A stretch of DNA of 64,000 nt from Liolophura sinensis (GCF_032854445.1 NC_088304.1:31939732-32003731), one strand, 5' to 3'. Shown: positions 47,621 to 61,184, counted from the first letter of the stretch. The notes: generated by a model not told the origin, from the letters alone. Numbers and translations are program-made.

Positions 47621-50600
47621 GCTTGTTTGACATCAGCTTTAACTCAACAAGTTTGCCGGATACTTGGAGGAATTGCATTCATAGAAACTGTTTCAGGCAC
47701 GTTGTAAACATGGAGACAGACAACCACTTCGTAGTTTTATATGGGGATGTTCCACATTTGAACAAAACATCACGGGCAAAAGTAATACATGCAATTAGAA
47801 TAAGTGACCCATTTGAGGTCAAAAAAGCTGGGACGCATGCGGATTTCCACATGACGATGTAAAATAAGATGCACACTATATCCCTAACAACAAGAGCAAC
47901 AGCCACGTCGTCTTCCCATAGAGTTGCTCATCGAAGTTAAACATTGTACCATTTAGTTTGATTGTCTGCGATATTTAATTTAAGCGATAATGTATTCCAT
48001 GTCTTATCGGGTAGCAATGTAGCCACAAAGGTAAACAAGTAAAGACTGCCGTTAAGGACACCGTCTTCCCGCTCACAACCATCTAACTACATTAAGTGTG
48101 TAGTGTAACGCCACATAAAATCCGGGAACAGAGCTTAAATTTGCAAAGGCAGGGATTTTCCGCGAGAAACCAAGTGAAAATTTACCGACAGTCGAGAAAG
48201 ATCCACGATGTAGTATATCGACGGTTTCAGTGCAGTCAGTGTCTAATTCAGTCTGTTCGGAAACCTTGGTAAGAATGGAGAGAACTGCTCTTGCCGGAGT
48301 TCTTTTAGCAGAAGATAGTGTGTGCTTAATCAGGCCTGGTTAACGACACTTAGTATAAAGAGGTGTTTAACAGACTTAAACGTGCGTAAGAGCGGATGAT
48401 GTTTGATGTTCCAGGTTAACGGGCCATCTCCGCCGGTTAGCGCTCTGCAAACGGGCGAAAACCTTGCTAAAGCAAAGGCGATTTACTTCACGAACAGCAG
48501 ATATTGGCCATTTCCACCGAACAGGAATGAACCGATATTGTTTGGCTTGAGTTGAAACGGCGACATTTAATATCATTAGATAGGGTGCTCTTGGTCTGGC
48601 ATTAAACAGTTCGGGACGAACATGGAAAGTGTTTTAGTCGCCAGCAGCTAGCTAATACACCAGGTCAAACTGCGTTAGTACTTCGTCCGACCGAGGGCTC
48701 CACAGATGCGTGGCTTTAGGCGCAGTCCGATTTAAACGCTCCGCTATATAGCGATGATAGGGTTAGGTAATATTACTGGTTATACGGCGGCTATGTTGAT
48801 CGAATGTACACACTGAAATAATAAATTGAGCGAATTCTCTTATCCCTCGAGGACACAACAAATTAAATACAAAATATGGAAAGAAACACTGCCATTGTAA
48901 TGCAGAGAAGAGGTTACCTGTACTTCATGAGACCGAGAAAGTCAGCATAAGTTGAAATGGTATCACAGATATCGGATTGGTGAGAGGCTCCTGAGGTCAT
49001 TAGGTAAATTAATATGACTGTATGGTCGTTTTTAATATAGCTGTCATATATACTTGAATAGTTGACATCACTGTGTTCACTGTGGGCGCTGTGGGTTCAG
49101 GTTCAGCTTAAGCTGGCCTCTTCCCACCATAATTCCGTACTCGTACATGTGAAACATTCTTAAGTACTGTGAAAAAACACCATTCAAATAGATAAATAAA
49201 TTATGTTCATGACTAAGTGGAGTAAGGCTGGCCATCATTGCAGGATATCGCGTACGGTTAGAGGTATGGCTACGTAACCTTTATAAAGAGTGGGTTATAT
49301 ATTTAGATGTTATGTAATATTGCCATTTCCATAGTATACCTCATAACAGACTGAGACCGAATAACCGGTCCAGTAGCTGGACAGACCAAGGGTTCATACT
49401 GTGGCAGGGGCTGATTTGAGGAAAGCTATGAAAATTTACATATTTTGATCTTGTCTTTATCGACATGCTAAACGCTTTTCACTCTAAGGTGTAACTGGAG
49501 AAGCCGGGTAATTTCAGCATTCCGTGTCGAGTTGAATTTTATAAAATCAAAACAAAAATCATGGTTAATGTTGACAGTTGGTAAATAATCGTTCCTTCTG
49601 TGTATAAAGTCGATTTTGCAGAGCCAAAACTATTTTGGATGAGAAAGTAAATGACACTTATCGCTTCGTCTACCATCGTCTCTGCCTGCACCAGGCAGCC
49701 CACTGGCAGGCGAGAAGATGACACCGTCAACCGACGCGAAAACCTCGTTTCTGCATGCGCAAGCGGAAGGAGCTTTCGTGTGGGGCGCGTTTGATATGCG
49801 ATTTTGTGGGGTGTGATGTGACTCTAGGGTGTGTGATACGACTCTAGGCGGTGTGATACCGCAAGAGATATTAACCGAGCTCTGATACGTACAAGTGCAA
49901 CATATTGTATACATATACAAGGTGAACAAATGATGAAAATCTGTATCAAATAAAACTTATATAACGACAGTCCTGCTTAGCCTACAGTCGGCAGCACAGT
50001 TAACAGTAGTTCAATGTCTGCCCATTTACCAACGACTCCTTCGTACACGAAAGTCTCCAGTCGGCTGAAAACAATGAATATCACTAATAAGCCGAAGCAC
50101 AGAATCGGCAATCACTGCTTGTGAAATCTACGCTTTCCATCAAATTAACTTCGTACAGCGTAACACGACACGTGCGACGGTGACGTCAACTGATTCAGCG
50201 AACACCTGCGTTTCTGATCACGTGACAATATTTGTCTGACAGTTTGTTAATTTTATTGCACAACAAACGACAAGGCTTTAGCTGCCTTCATACAACGCAG
50301 TTGTCATATCTACTCGACGAACTGGGCTAAGACGTACATTATTTCCTGCGATAGTAGTACTCCATAAATCGTATCGTCTCAACGCGGTTTCTATTATATA
50401 GACCTGTCTTATTTTAATTCCACTTTTGAATTCGACATGTCTTTACCGCAAAATTGCATCGTATGGATGCAACATAACTGAATGCACGAGACATGTTCAT
50501 CAATTCGAATGAACTTAAAGGGTTAATAATAATTCCCCATATAAACAGTACTTCAACTGGGTATGGGAAAAAAAAAATTCCATATGTGTAATATTTGCTT

Positions 50601-51029
50601 AAAGACTATTTAAATCTCCCAGAAAAACCGGTTAAAAGGAACTACATCCGATAGAAAAATCCAAATAATATAAATAATGAATGCAGAAGTAAATAAGGTA
50701 CAAGCAAAATGCATTTAATGGATATTTAGCAGAATATTTCGGTAAAAAAAACCCGCGTAAATGGAAAAGGGCAATAAAGTAAATAAGTGTATCTCCAAGC
50801 ACATGGGGGTTGCGCAGTTGAAAGAATCTGCCTTGGTTAGGCATACTGACTCATGTTTAGATTTCTACTGACAGTCTAAAGTCGCATGCTTGAAATCTTG
50901 TTGACTCCAGGCGGTATTTACAAGGTAAAGATGTAAAACGTTAAGGTAAATATATATTTGTATTTCCAGCCGTTTTTGTTTGAAAGAATTTTGTAATAAT
51001 CTGGTCTTTGGTTGAATTAATTTGTAATC
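47621..51029. other. No confident gene over 3.4 kb
   Basis: The 79-codon plus frame at 47623-47862 starts right at the array edge and has no recognised domain; other frames are similar or shorter. A SINE fragment at 49084 is listed separately. A minus-orientation SINE scrap (GTGAGAGGCTCCTGAGGTCA) is visible at about 48977-49002. Confidence 0.5.
49084..49201 (+). mobile_element. Decayed SINE fragment
   Basis: GGGTTCAGGTTCAGCTTAAG, GCTGGCCTCTTCCCACCATA, GTGAAACATTCTTAAGTACT and AAAACACCATTCAAATAGAT follow the SINE order with the central domain deleted. Confidence 0.75.
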
Positions 51030-51124
51030 AATGCCCATGTTGTGCAATTAATGCCCATGTTGTGCAATTAATGCCCACGTTGTGCAATTAATGCCCACGT
51101 TGTGCAATTAATGCCCATGTTGCG
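51030..51124. repeat. 20-bp tandem repeat, about 5 copies
   Basis: AATGCCCATGTTGTGCAATT repeats at 20-bp spacing, two units reading CCCACG in place of CCCATG. Confidence 0.95.
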
Positions 51125-53216
51125 CGTCTTGTTCTTTCAAATTGTCCTTTTTTCAACATAAGATACATTTACAGCTTATTCAAATAATGTCAAATACTGA
51201 TTTAACATATTTTATCTATCTATGCACATATAAACCGTTTTGAGTATACGATTACAGAAGCTCGTACACCACGTGCAATAATTTGGGTTTGTTCTACAAT
51301 CCAATATACTTATTCTTGAAGAAACTAATCATTTCTAGTCTTCATCGTTATTTCAGTGTAACTTTGTTGATGATCGTTAATTTTCAGGATCTTGCTAGTT
51401 TTGAAAACTTCACCAAAATTATACCTGCTAACTACAACCCACTAAATAACTCGAACTAAGCACCTATAATATCCATAATGGTTTTGATCAGGTTACACTT
51501 TTTCGTAAACCTCAGTTTGTATCTGCATACGAAACATCAAAACACTTTCAAACTATGAGGTAGGTAGCTAGGTAATAAAGATTCCATAGTCTGGCTGTGG
51601 AACACAGGACATGTAAGTCGATCTCGAATGCAACAAGTCGACAAATGGCAAAACATACACCTCTATATCATATCATTTGTAGGTAAAATATTTATTTGTT
51701 GCTCATGCATTACGTCATAATGATATATTCATTGATAGCGGTTGTGCTAAAAGTAGGTTGATAGTACGGTTCGATTTAGACCAGATCTACAAATCGGTGT
51801 GACAAATCGGTGCAACGCGTTAACGCGTACTTAGATCATTTTCATGCTATAGAAGTTTTCGTGCAATATGGGTAACTGAAAGCTCCAACGGTGGACTTGT
51901 CTTATATGTGATTGACAGCAGAGGCTGGGAAAACAAATCTGGACAATGTAATATACATCGCTCTGCACTCGCCCAGGCTTCTCAATTCATTACGTCCGCT
52001 CAATGCAGACCTTTAAAAGAAATGGGATTTTGTTGAGTCTGGGAAGCGAAAAAGCAATTATTCCTACAATCATAGGGGTAATAGACTTTCACTGAATCTA
52101 TGCATGCTTTCTTTTCTGATGTTTTCAATCCTGTGGTAAAAATTCTCTGAGGAACAAATGAGGTTAAGCGTGTTTCATTTCCCTGTTAAACGCCTGGACA
52201 AAGTCGTGATTGATTAGAAATACAGGGTCTGGGGCGCTGGGAAATCATTGCGCGCACGAGGGACTATTTCCGTACACGTCGACTGCTGCTATCAATCAAA
52301 CAAGTAAAAAGGTGTATCTCATCACTTTACATTTCAATAAGAGCTCTGAATTCTGGACACTGCGATAAGCGGAAATGGCTTTATTTGTTTAGTTCAGAAT
52401 TCAAAGGCCCACAAAGAAGGTATAAAGAACTTGTTTGTTCTTGGATTTGGTCCAGATTAGTGCGTTCAATAGCTGCTATTCTCGCGTGCTTCATCTTTCG
52501 ACCTTGCACTAAATTTTGGTTTATACCAAAGACTGATAGCTGAACAGTGCATATAGAGAATGTACTTTATCACCATTATACAGGCGATATATATTTGCTG
52601 TGTAAGCTATCAATTCATGTTCAAGCCAGTGTGTTAATTATACCGTACTTGTTTTATCCCCGTGTAGCTGTATGTAAACAGTCTTGCCTGTCCCAAACCG
52701 TTATAATGTGATTGTTTCATCGTGACAACCCACAAAACCCACAATTTCGATGTACTGCATGGTCAATGCATACTGTATGGTAAGCATCATACATGTAGCA
52801 GATTCCCAAACACCATCACAATGGAGGTGCCAAAACACAGAAATGCTGTGTTAAGCAACAAAACACAGATTGTTTTGTGTGCATAGTCTGTTGTGTGTTG
52901 CGGAAATCGTAACAAACATCAGGTGAAATAGGTCAGCCGTTACACACGGACCACTTGGCGGTTTTAAGGCGCCAAGTGTGGTTATCACAATAACATTGTA
53001 ATATGACACATTTACCTCGCCAGTCTTAATAAGCTAGATACTAATTACCGTGCCATAGTTCATTATATATTCTTGTGGCACCTGCATGGCAATAGCTGTA
53101 CGTTCTTTGTCTCAACAATTAGTTCGGATGGGCGGAAGATCTTATATGCGCACATACATGTATTGTGTGTATGTTTGTACGTTTGACTACGGCGTGCTTT
53201 TCTCCGCGTGACAACT
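51125..53216. other. No gene seen over 2 kb
   Basis: No frame of 60 codons or more occurs here. One short hairpin at 52951 is listed separately. The region appears to be ordinary non-coding DNA. Confidence 0.6.
52951..52981. other. Short hairpin
   Basis: CACTTGGCG (52952-52960) pairs with CGCCAAGTG (52970-52978) around a nine-base loop; a flanking C/G pair nearly extends it. No function can be assigned. Confidence 0.6.
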
Positions 53217-53516
53217 TCGGTGGCCAATGGTTAGAGCGTTCGCTTTGAAGTTGGGAGACCCGGGATCGAGCCCGGGTCCGACCATACCAAAAAATGATAC
53301 TTGTTGCTGCCTCGCTTAGCGCTCAGCACTGACAGGTTAGAGCAAGGAAACATGGCTGGTTAGCCAGAATGGCATCTCGGTGACAGCAGTGAACAATAGA
53401 GTATGCGGCTTGGACCGGGTTTCCCCAGGGTTTCCTCCCACCATGCTGGTCGCCCTCGCATAAGTGAAATATTCATGAGTACGTCGTAAAACACCAATCG
53501 AATCAATACATAAATT
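53217..53516 (+). mobile_element. Mosaic SINE: family-2 head joined to family-1 tail
   Basis: A well preserved tRNA-like head (GCCAATGGTTAGAGCGTTCG as A box, GGGATCGAGCCCGGGTCCGA as B box) is followed by CAGCACTGACAGGTTAGAGC and a GGAAACATGGCTGGTTAGCC block, as in the family-2 copy at 45430-45775. From about 53420 it switches to the family-1 tail: GTTTCCTCCCACCATGCTGG, CATAAGTGAAATATTCATGA and GTAAAACACCAATCGAATC. A roughly 45-bp middle part matches neither. It may be a separate SINE subfamily or a one-off recombinant. Although the head folds like a tRNA, the attached body argues against a functional tRNA gene. Confidence 0.85.
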
Positions 53517-56500
53517 CTTTTGCCGTAATTTCGAAATAATCTATAGTGTAGTTTTTGTTCCGCGTGAAACACAGAGATGGCAAAGTAAATGATCTTCTAA
53601 GCACCTTGCACTTATACGACAAATAAAATCTTTCTTTAGAAGTACGAAGACAAACAGGCTAAACCACCTGAAACGCACGCAGTACACAGTGAGTCAACAC
53701 GAAAACAGCTATTACTTAACTAGTATACAAATCCAACTGGGACAAAAAATGCAAATATTTGCACTATTCAGCAAAACTGATAACCAGAGCTATTATTGTT
53801 AAATTTTCTTAATTAGATAAACAGCAAGCTCGAAGGCAAACATTTTGTTTTCCAGAAAACCCAAACTAACGGGAATACATATCCCGAAATTCTGTTTAAT
53901 AATATATTTTCAAATGCCCAGGTATTCTGAAACGTAACCATTTCCGTCGTACGTTACAAAAATTTAAGGGGAGATGTAAAACTTGGCGCATGCTATCCAT
54001 TTTTGGCCCACTTAATTCTTGTATGCATCCGACCATACAGAGAATGTCCCTTGACACACTGAAAACAACCCCGCAGGAAAAAAATGTCTCAGACTGATGA
54101 GAATGTATATCTAGTTATATCCATGACTTGTCTGAAGCATTCCATTAACCGACCACTCCAGCCGCGAAATGAAGACGACAAAAAATGGCCTCCTTTAGTT
54201 TTCCAATATATGTTCCCCGAGTTAATAGACTATCCTGACCTCAAAAGTAGTTGTATATATATATATAGTCGAAAACTCAAGAGTTTGATTATTCAGAAAT
54301 CTTCATTAGTGTTTTAGAAAAAATCTCACTTATACATGTACACACAAAAAAAAATTGTAATGAACAATAATATGGTTCGAGCAGAAAACATTTTTCTCTC
54401 TTAAAACAAATACATGCATACTTAAAACATGTCGTCGCTGTTCTACTTCTCTATATATTGTAGTCTTTTACATTACAGAACATGCTATATGATGTCTGTT
54501 ATATACGTTCAGATATTCTTTGTCACTATTGTCAATAATGAAAACTACACAAAGGTTAAAATATGGTTTCTGTAAAGTGAAAATAATTGATACAAATGCA
54601 TAGTTATAACGACTACAAGGTTTTGATGGGGGAAAATGGCAATTATTACTGCTGATCTTGATTTCTTCTCTTTACCGAACTCCATCCCAATTCCTTACAT
54701 TATGCATGTTGTGTTTGCGTCGAACGTTGTTTTGGAAATTCGTCTTGCGGTTTTTGACCTGGAACATCTAGTATGTCTGACGAATGGGATATATACGGAT
54801 GTCTTTAATGACGCCTAGATGTGTGTATACACGGCTGGTAAAAATGCTTTGATACCGACATGAAATGGAGAAAGTATGTGAATTTTGAGTGATTACCGCT
54901 GGGTGTGAATTCATCTATCTGCAAATCTGCTGGGATATGTTAGAGAGCAATAATGAGATGCAATGCGCTGATGACTTGCTAACGACCCGACCTCACAACA
55001 CGGACTAATATCCATGCATGAGCTGACTCAAGAGCAGGATTAGTACAATCGATGCGATGCCGGAGCTGCCACCATTTTGTGCAGTGTAGTACGTGATGCA
55101 TCAGACAACGAGGTTTATGCACTTATGCACGGATGTTGTGTAACTCATAGATTGATGGTTGGTTAAACCTAAGGGTGGGGGCGTGAGGCATAGTGTGAGA
55201 GGTTAGGCGTGTGTTGAGGAGGAACGTGGATATTTAAACAGGGAAGAAAACCACTATAGCAAACACAGTTGAGCTTTTGGAAGTTTAGTCAGCAGTGCCT
55301 TGAATGTTTTTCTGGCTTTACTGAAAACTGTTCCGTAATTCGTTTTAGCGTGATACAAATGCCAAGTATACATTTTAGTTTATTACAAATGTCAGGCAAA
55401 AATCTGGGTTATTACAAATGTCAGGCAAACATTTGGGTTATTAAAATCTCTGTGCAGACTTTTGCATGCTCGAATCGGATCTACATGTCTGTCTGGTACT
55501 TTTTTTTACTCCAATCGCCAAGCTGCTTGTTTGCAATTTCACATCGCTGTCAACATCGGGTATCAATAATTTTATGACGGTGTGTGCTTGACGGTAGTCC
55601 TGTGCCAATACGGACATCATTCCAAAGACACCGGAACCAGGACTCTCAGGCGTGAAAAGTCTAATTACAAAGCCTAAGGCCAAGCTCAGCTAAGACCTGA
55701 AGCTCATGCAGGCCTCTAACGCGGATTTCGCAATCGAACGGAATTTGCAAACCACCACTAGACCGCTGTATAAACTTATATGTACAAGTTTTTTTTTTTT
55801 TTTCATTTCCAGAAACCATTAATACAAAGGCTCGTTAGAATAGGGACGCAGCTGCTTTCCATGCAATCTGTTGAAATTCTAACCGCGGTCTTCAATCCGT
55901 CACATCTACAAATACACGGTTAAGACAACGAAAGAGCACTGACTGCCCACGTTAATCTCCTCAACTACACATCTGTTGGATTCATCTCGAGTCGACTCTA
56001 TAGGAGAGTTGAAATGCTGCTACTGACAGAATTCAACATCCGTCTGCTGGCTCCAAACAAATCTACTTCGAAGTGAGAGATCTTATAGCTTTGAAATGAC
56101 TTATCTGCAGCCACAAAAAGGTGTATCATAGACAAAGTAATCGGTCAGACTGAAACGGGAACCAATTCACTGTTTACACATAGCATGAAAAAGCATTTTG
56201 TTCGCGTAATTCCACAATGGGTCGTTAGTTGACCAATTTCCTGTAATGTAACAAAAATAAGGTTAAAAACATTTGGTTCTGTTTTCTAATTATGAACCGT
56301 TGTTTTTATTCATAGTGGAACATTGGAATCAAACTACAAAATCCCAAGCGCACTTTTTCAAATGAAAAATAACACCTACGACGGTAAACGGTTTAGATTC
56401 CAATAGTTAGTATAGAGGGGTTACAGTATGTATATTTGGGAGAGACCGTGGCCATGTGTTGAAGACACTTCAATCGCTGGGAAAATAAGGTGTTGGTTCA

Positions 56501-56690
56501 ACCGAAGCCTCGGGCCTCAATCTTAAATTCGTTGAAAATCACGTACTTTCCACGTATATCTGATATACATTTGTACGTCACATGTCTGAGAGTTTCTAAG
56601 TCAGGTCTATGTGACAAAAGCAGGTGCGCGATTTACTCCTTGCTCATCGTATCCGAACTGCACACGTCAATGGATTTTAAAAGCAATTTC
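53517..56690. other. No confident gene
   Basis: Anonymous frames up to 108 codons. A stretch at about 55600-55660 (GGACATCATTCCAAAGACAC) resembles the GCATGAT-CTTCGG-CACCAGACATG part of the second SINE family on the minus strand, a possible old fragment. Confidence 0.45.
55352..55441. repeat. 29-bp tandem repeat, 3 copies
   Basis: ATTACAAATGTCAGGCAAAC followed by ATTTGGGTT repeats; the first copy is diverged (GATACAAATGCCAAG). Confidence 0.8.
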
Positions 56691-56843
56691 GGTTGTGCGT
56701 GGGAACGTCTACCAGCAACCTGCGGATGGTCGTGGGTTTTCCCTGGGCTCTGCCCGGTTTCCTCCCACCATAATGCTGGTCGTTGTGAAAGTGAAATATT
56801 CTTGAGTACGGTGTAAAACACCAATCAAATGGATAAATTAATC
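56691..56843 (+). mobile_element. 5'-truncated SINE with target-site duplication
   Basis: The body runs from GTGGGAACGTCTACCAGCAA through CCTGCGGATGGTCGTGGGTT to ACCAATCAAATGGATAAAT. Flanks AAAAGCAATTTC (56679-56690) and AAAAGCTATTTC (56844-56855) match at 11 of 12 bases. The head is absent. The 64- and 63-codon frames covering it are artefacts. Confidence 0.92.
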
Positions 56844-59639
56844 AAAAGCTATTTCATCGCTTGGCTTAGCTTCATCGAGCCAGCTAACAATTTATACACA
56901 GTCCGTTGAAAGCGAATACCGCGTCTACATCCATGTGAGAGCTCACCTGAACACGAGTAGTGTGCTTTGCCCTCTGTCAGACGGCACAGCATCAGCCTGG
57001 CGGGGGCGAATGAGTGTGTGTTTCTGACAGTTTAGGTCACAGGCAGTGTTTTCAATCAATTCACATCTGAGTTTGAATTGAATAATGGAAACTGAGAATA
57101 GAGTTGATCTCACCGCAGAAAATGCGGTTACATGTATATATACTGGAAATAAATGCATATGTATATATTAAAGCAGGATAGCCGCACAGTAGATTTATGA
57201 ATTCTCTCGACTCACTGTTCGTGATGTCCTAGTGACAGGAAGTTCTCGATTACTTTCGTATGTACGCATGACTGTTTGCGTCTGTTGTGGGCGACACGTT
57301 TTCCACCAATATGTTGTGCATGTGGGTACGTCACACATTGGAATGTTCTCAGTGCTTTGCCAAACGTCGGTGATTTATCTACGGGGTTCTCCTCAGCTTT
57401 TCACAGTTTTCCTCAGCCCAAAAATTCGAAAGCTTGGCGTTAAGCAAGAATCAAGTAAATAAATAAATGAGTACATTACTCTACAAAAGTGAAGCATCTA
57501 TCCATCTTCAGTCCTTTGTGATATTTATTAAAACGTAACGACATCCATAAATACATGTTTACGTATCGTTTTGCCATTGCACTTAGATATCCAATCTGTC
57601 GTACACATCAGCAGCTGCGTGGAAATCACCTTCTAGGCGGAAACAATCAGGACTTCATATAAACGATAAGAGTTAATCGGTTTCCCGTTCACGGTTACGT
57701 TAACCCGTTCCAAACCATCGCATCAAGAAGCGTAACTCTTTATGAAGTTTTATCGACTAGATTTATTGACTGTTTTGTAGCTGAACATCAAAGAGAACAG
57801 TTCTCCATCAAACATACTTGCAGCAAACCGTACATTTAACGCGCTGTTCATGTGGTGTCTGATGAAACTATTTTTTCTGGTATACCCATTATTGAGTCGA
57901 CAACACGTGCATAATGAGTCGCGTTATCAATACGAGGCTGTGTCACGTGTTTCCAGAATTGCCTTTCGTTTGCTCTGCCATGTGCGAAATCTATGTCACG
58001 ACAAACTAATTTTACCACAAAGATATGGATAAGGCGGGGCGACATCATAACCAGGAAAACCACATTTACTATGACCATAACATGATAGCTCTTTTTTTGA
58101 CTGTTCGCCCGACTAAGAGATACATGTTACACGGTAATTTTCCTTCCAATATACATCACAAAGTCTGCAGCCCAAATTCTAACACTCCCATCTTTTTTCT
58201 TCAATACTTGTAATATTTTTGTAGTAGCCGGGTGTTGTGGTAAGCATTTACTGGCCAAGTCACATCATTTTCCTGTTAAACTGTTACATATTGCCAAAAG
58301 TATAATGTAGAATAAGGCTGATTATTTGTTATCAGCCATACAGAGATGAATCTCGTATAATTCTTATCAATTTAAAGGTCATGAAAAAAATAGGAAGTTA
58401 TTAACAATGCTAATTTAAGTTTTGAAATTTCAACCCTTTTAGAATTCTTTTAGAAAAACTAAGTCAAAAAACAAAAATGGAGAGAAAACGTCTTTTTGTA
58501 TGTAGTATAGTTATATTTAACTTCAAGATGAAAGACATATGGTAGGCCGGAAATTAGCCGTAGGACAGATTTCAACTACAGAAGGGCATGAAACAATACT
58601 TCTATAATGGGCTAAAATGGCTAAGAGCACAGTAAGCATTTTAACTGGCTGAACTAAATGCTGGATGCTGAATGAAAACTGTGTGATTGCCTCACTCGCA
58701 AAATAATAAGGCATTGGAAGTTCAGTGAACTTTTGACTAATACAAAGTTCGAAAATGAGTTTATAAATGTCAGGGAAAGGTATAATCTCCGAAACGACCT
58801 TTAAAATTTCATTCCAATATAGTCGGCCCCACCTATGATCTAGTAACGGTATATACGTTCGGGCAATAGGCGTGCGCTTGAAGGACAAGTAATTAGGCGT
58901 TTAAAGCTTAGCCGCATTTATCCTCTTTTGGCAGTGATATGATTGTGGTACTTTCATATTCCCGTGTGCACATGACGCCAAACCTATGACAGAAGGCTTT
59001 ATACATACGGTCAATCAAATCACCGTTGGCATTCGCTTCAAAACTAGTTCTGCAAAACTTATTAGGTGAAAGCAATGGTTTAATTTAGATGGATTCGCGC
59101 TTGCCTGGCGCCGCGCTGCCTTCGTCAATGGAGCATGAAGAAAACCCGTCTGTTCAGACAGAATTCGCGACTTCACGATACGGCGGCTCACCGAACCAGA
59201 GCCAGGTCAGTTTAATCTGTTCGCTTGTCCCATCGAGGATCGAGAGTCAAAGTACACTGTGTCAAGAGAGGGGATTTACAGTCATAAAAGTGTTAAACTT
59301 TTGACACCATAATTCTTCTGTGAGTTGTTGCAAACATGCCAAAAACAGCTCATAGTGCTGTCCTACACTGAAAACTCTGGTATTTGTTATTCATAGAGAA
59401 TTAATTGGCAGATACATACAGCTCCTTCTGAGTTGTAGAATTACCCAGGCATACAGCTCTTCTGCAAGGTTAATGGAGTATAGTACTTCATTACGCAGAA
59501 ATCTTGAAGCTACAGGTACATTCTAAAAAACGGATAAAAAGCTTAATGGGTTTTTCGACTTAAATCCCTACGACGTGTAATCCACTTAAAACTGACGCAA
59601 GAAAAAAACCTCTCTAAAAGTTGTTATGAATAACGGCCA
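56844..59639. other. No confident gene
   Basis: Longest frame is 121 codons on the minus strand at 58523-58888, with no recognisable family. A 23-bp string at 58067-58089 is identical to one inside the SINE at 59931 (see findings). A possible SINE-like tail (AATCAAGTAAATAAATAAAT) ends near 57468. Confidence 0.5.
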
Positions 59640-59915
59640 TTTTCACCACATGCAACACATTAATGTGTACCAGATGTGTACAAATTGTGTAGTATGTCCA
59701 ATGACCTTTTCATGAAATATACAACATTAACATCATTAATGTGTACTAAATGTACACAATTCGTGCATAACGTTTAACGGCTGTTTTCATCATATGCCCC
59801 ATTATAATGTGTAGCAATTATACACATTTTGTGTACTGCAGACAACGATACTTTTCATAACATGTGATAATAATGTCACGTGAGACATTAATGTGTACCA
59901 GATGTGCTCTTTATG
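59640..59915. repeat. Degenerate ~75-bp tandem repeat
   Basis: The phrases ACATTAATGTGTACCAGATG, TGTACA-ATT-TGTG and TTTTCAT-ACATG recur about every 70-80 bp in four decaying copies. Confidence 0.7.
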
Positions 59916-59930
59916 TGTATTACCTCAGTA

Positions 59931-60166
59931 ATCACCGTGGAGCCTTTCACCAGTGCGGTCACACTGAGTCCAATTTATGCTAGCTTCCTCTCCGACCGTA
60001 CAGGGGAAGGTACTATGACCATAACATGATAGCAACCTGTGGAAGTTCGTTGGTTTCCCAAAGGGCTCTGTCCGGTTTCCCACAACCATAACACTGGCCC
60101 TCGTCGTATAAGTGAAATATTCAGGAGTACGGCATGAAACTCCAAGCAAATAAGTAAATAAATATA
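59931..60166 (+). mobile_element. SINE with target-site duplication and filler insertion
   Basis: The body from CACCAGTGCGGTCACACTGA to the AAATAAATA tail is flanked by ACCTCAGTA at 59922-59930 and 60167-60175. Where other copies read GGTCTGGCAGCAACC, this one has 21 unrelated bases before AGCAACC; those bases plus the flanking T and AGC match 58067-58089 exactly. The 89-codon minus frame is an artefact. Confidence 0.92.
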
Positions 60167-61184
60167 ACCTCAGTAGAGACCCCTTACAGCGCACTAATGG
60201 CTTCCTCCAAGGAGGTTTTGTTTTTGTGGGCCTTTTTCTAATTGTTTAAAAATTTACAGAAAAACGTCATGCACACAGAGATCTTGCCTTAAACTAGTTT
60301 CCTACTGTGGTAATCTTCATACATAACCAGGTTTTAGACCGTGATGCTATCATTTCGCTTACATGTAAAGATTCAAATGTCGGCTCTCATGGACAGGTGG
60401 GACTGAGGCTGAAAACGTACTCGTTTACCGTCGTCAGGGGGCCCTGGCTGACTCACAGGGTCAAAGCTCTGGCTCTCTAAACTATCCTTAACGATACAGG
60501 TGTTTTGTAGGCCTTGTAGATGGATTTGATATTTTAATATAATACGACATAGTATGTGTTTTATTATAAATATGGAAATTTATCTGGATATAATGTATTT
60601 CGCAAACTTTAATGAGCTATCCATGTGCGCAAGGGCAGATAACCGAGGTTATATAACAAGCCTTTGGGCTAGAAATAGCGCGAGAAGAGTAACGGGTTAA
60701 ACTGCGATAACCGACCGCTTATCGACAGACCTCGTGTAATCGCAAGGTGATAGTCATAGAACCAGATGCATCTCGGACTCCTATCTCATAATCATATAGC
60801 TGCCTCTCTGATGGCTGTCAAAATGATTGCCCAACTTCGGTCCTACCCTCTACAGATAGAACAAGTGAGTGCTGGTAGTAGGCCTATATGGTGAACACAT
60901 TTGGCGTCTCTTATGCTGTATGCCGTGCAACTTTCATGAGACTCAGATTTTAAGGAGTGGAAAAGAAACATTTCTGTGTTCTTGTATCTGTATTAGCTAT
61001 ATAAAGTGGTGGTGCGGATACGATCATGTAACTGCGGATGTGTATCTCACATATACGTATAAACACACATGAAGTAAACCAAACACATTCATTTCGCGAT
61101 CGTATGATCGTATAATAAAGCCACATCTAAGTGGCGCAACTGTACCGCTGGTTTCCTTGGGTTTCCTCTGTTCGCTACAGTCTA
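60167..61184. other. No gene seen
   Basis: Only one anonymous 67-codon frame (60869-61072). Nothing else recognised. Confidence 0.55.

Noticed and set aside
53217-53284. Functional tRNA gene
   Set aside because: The A- and B-box-like head is followed directly by a SINE body shared with other copies, so it is a tRNA-derived SINE head.
57395-57468. Another SINE copy
   Set aside because: Only the AATCAAGTAAATAAATAAAT end resembles the family; the TATAAGTGAAA body is not recognisable.
58523-58888. 121-codon minus frame, the longest outside repeats and the channel exon
   Set aside because: No recognised domain; a frame of this length is expected by chance in 64 kb of both strands. A BLASTP hit would revive it.
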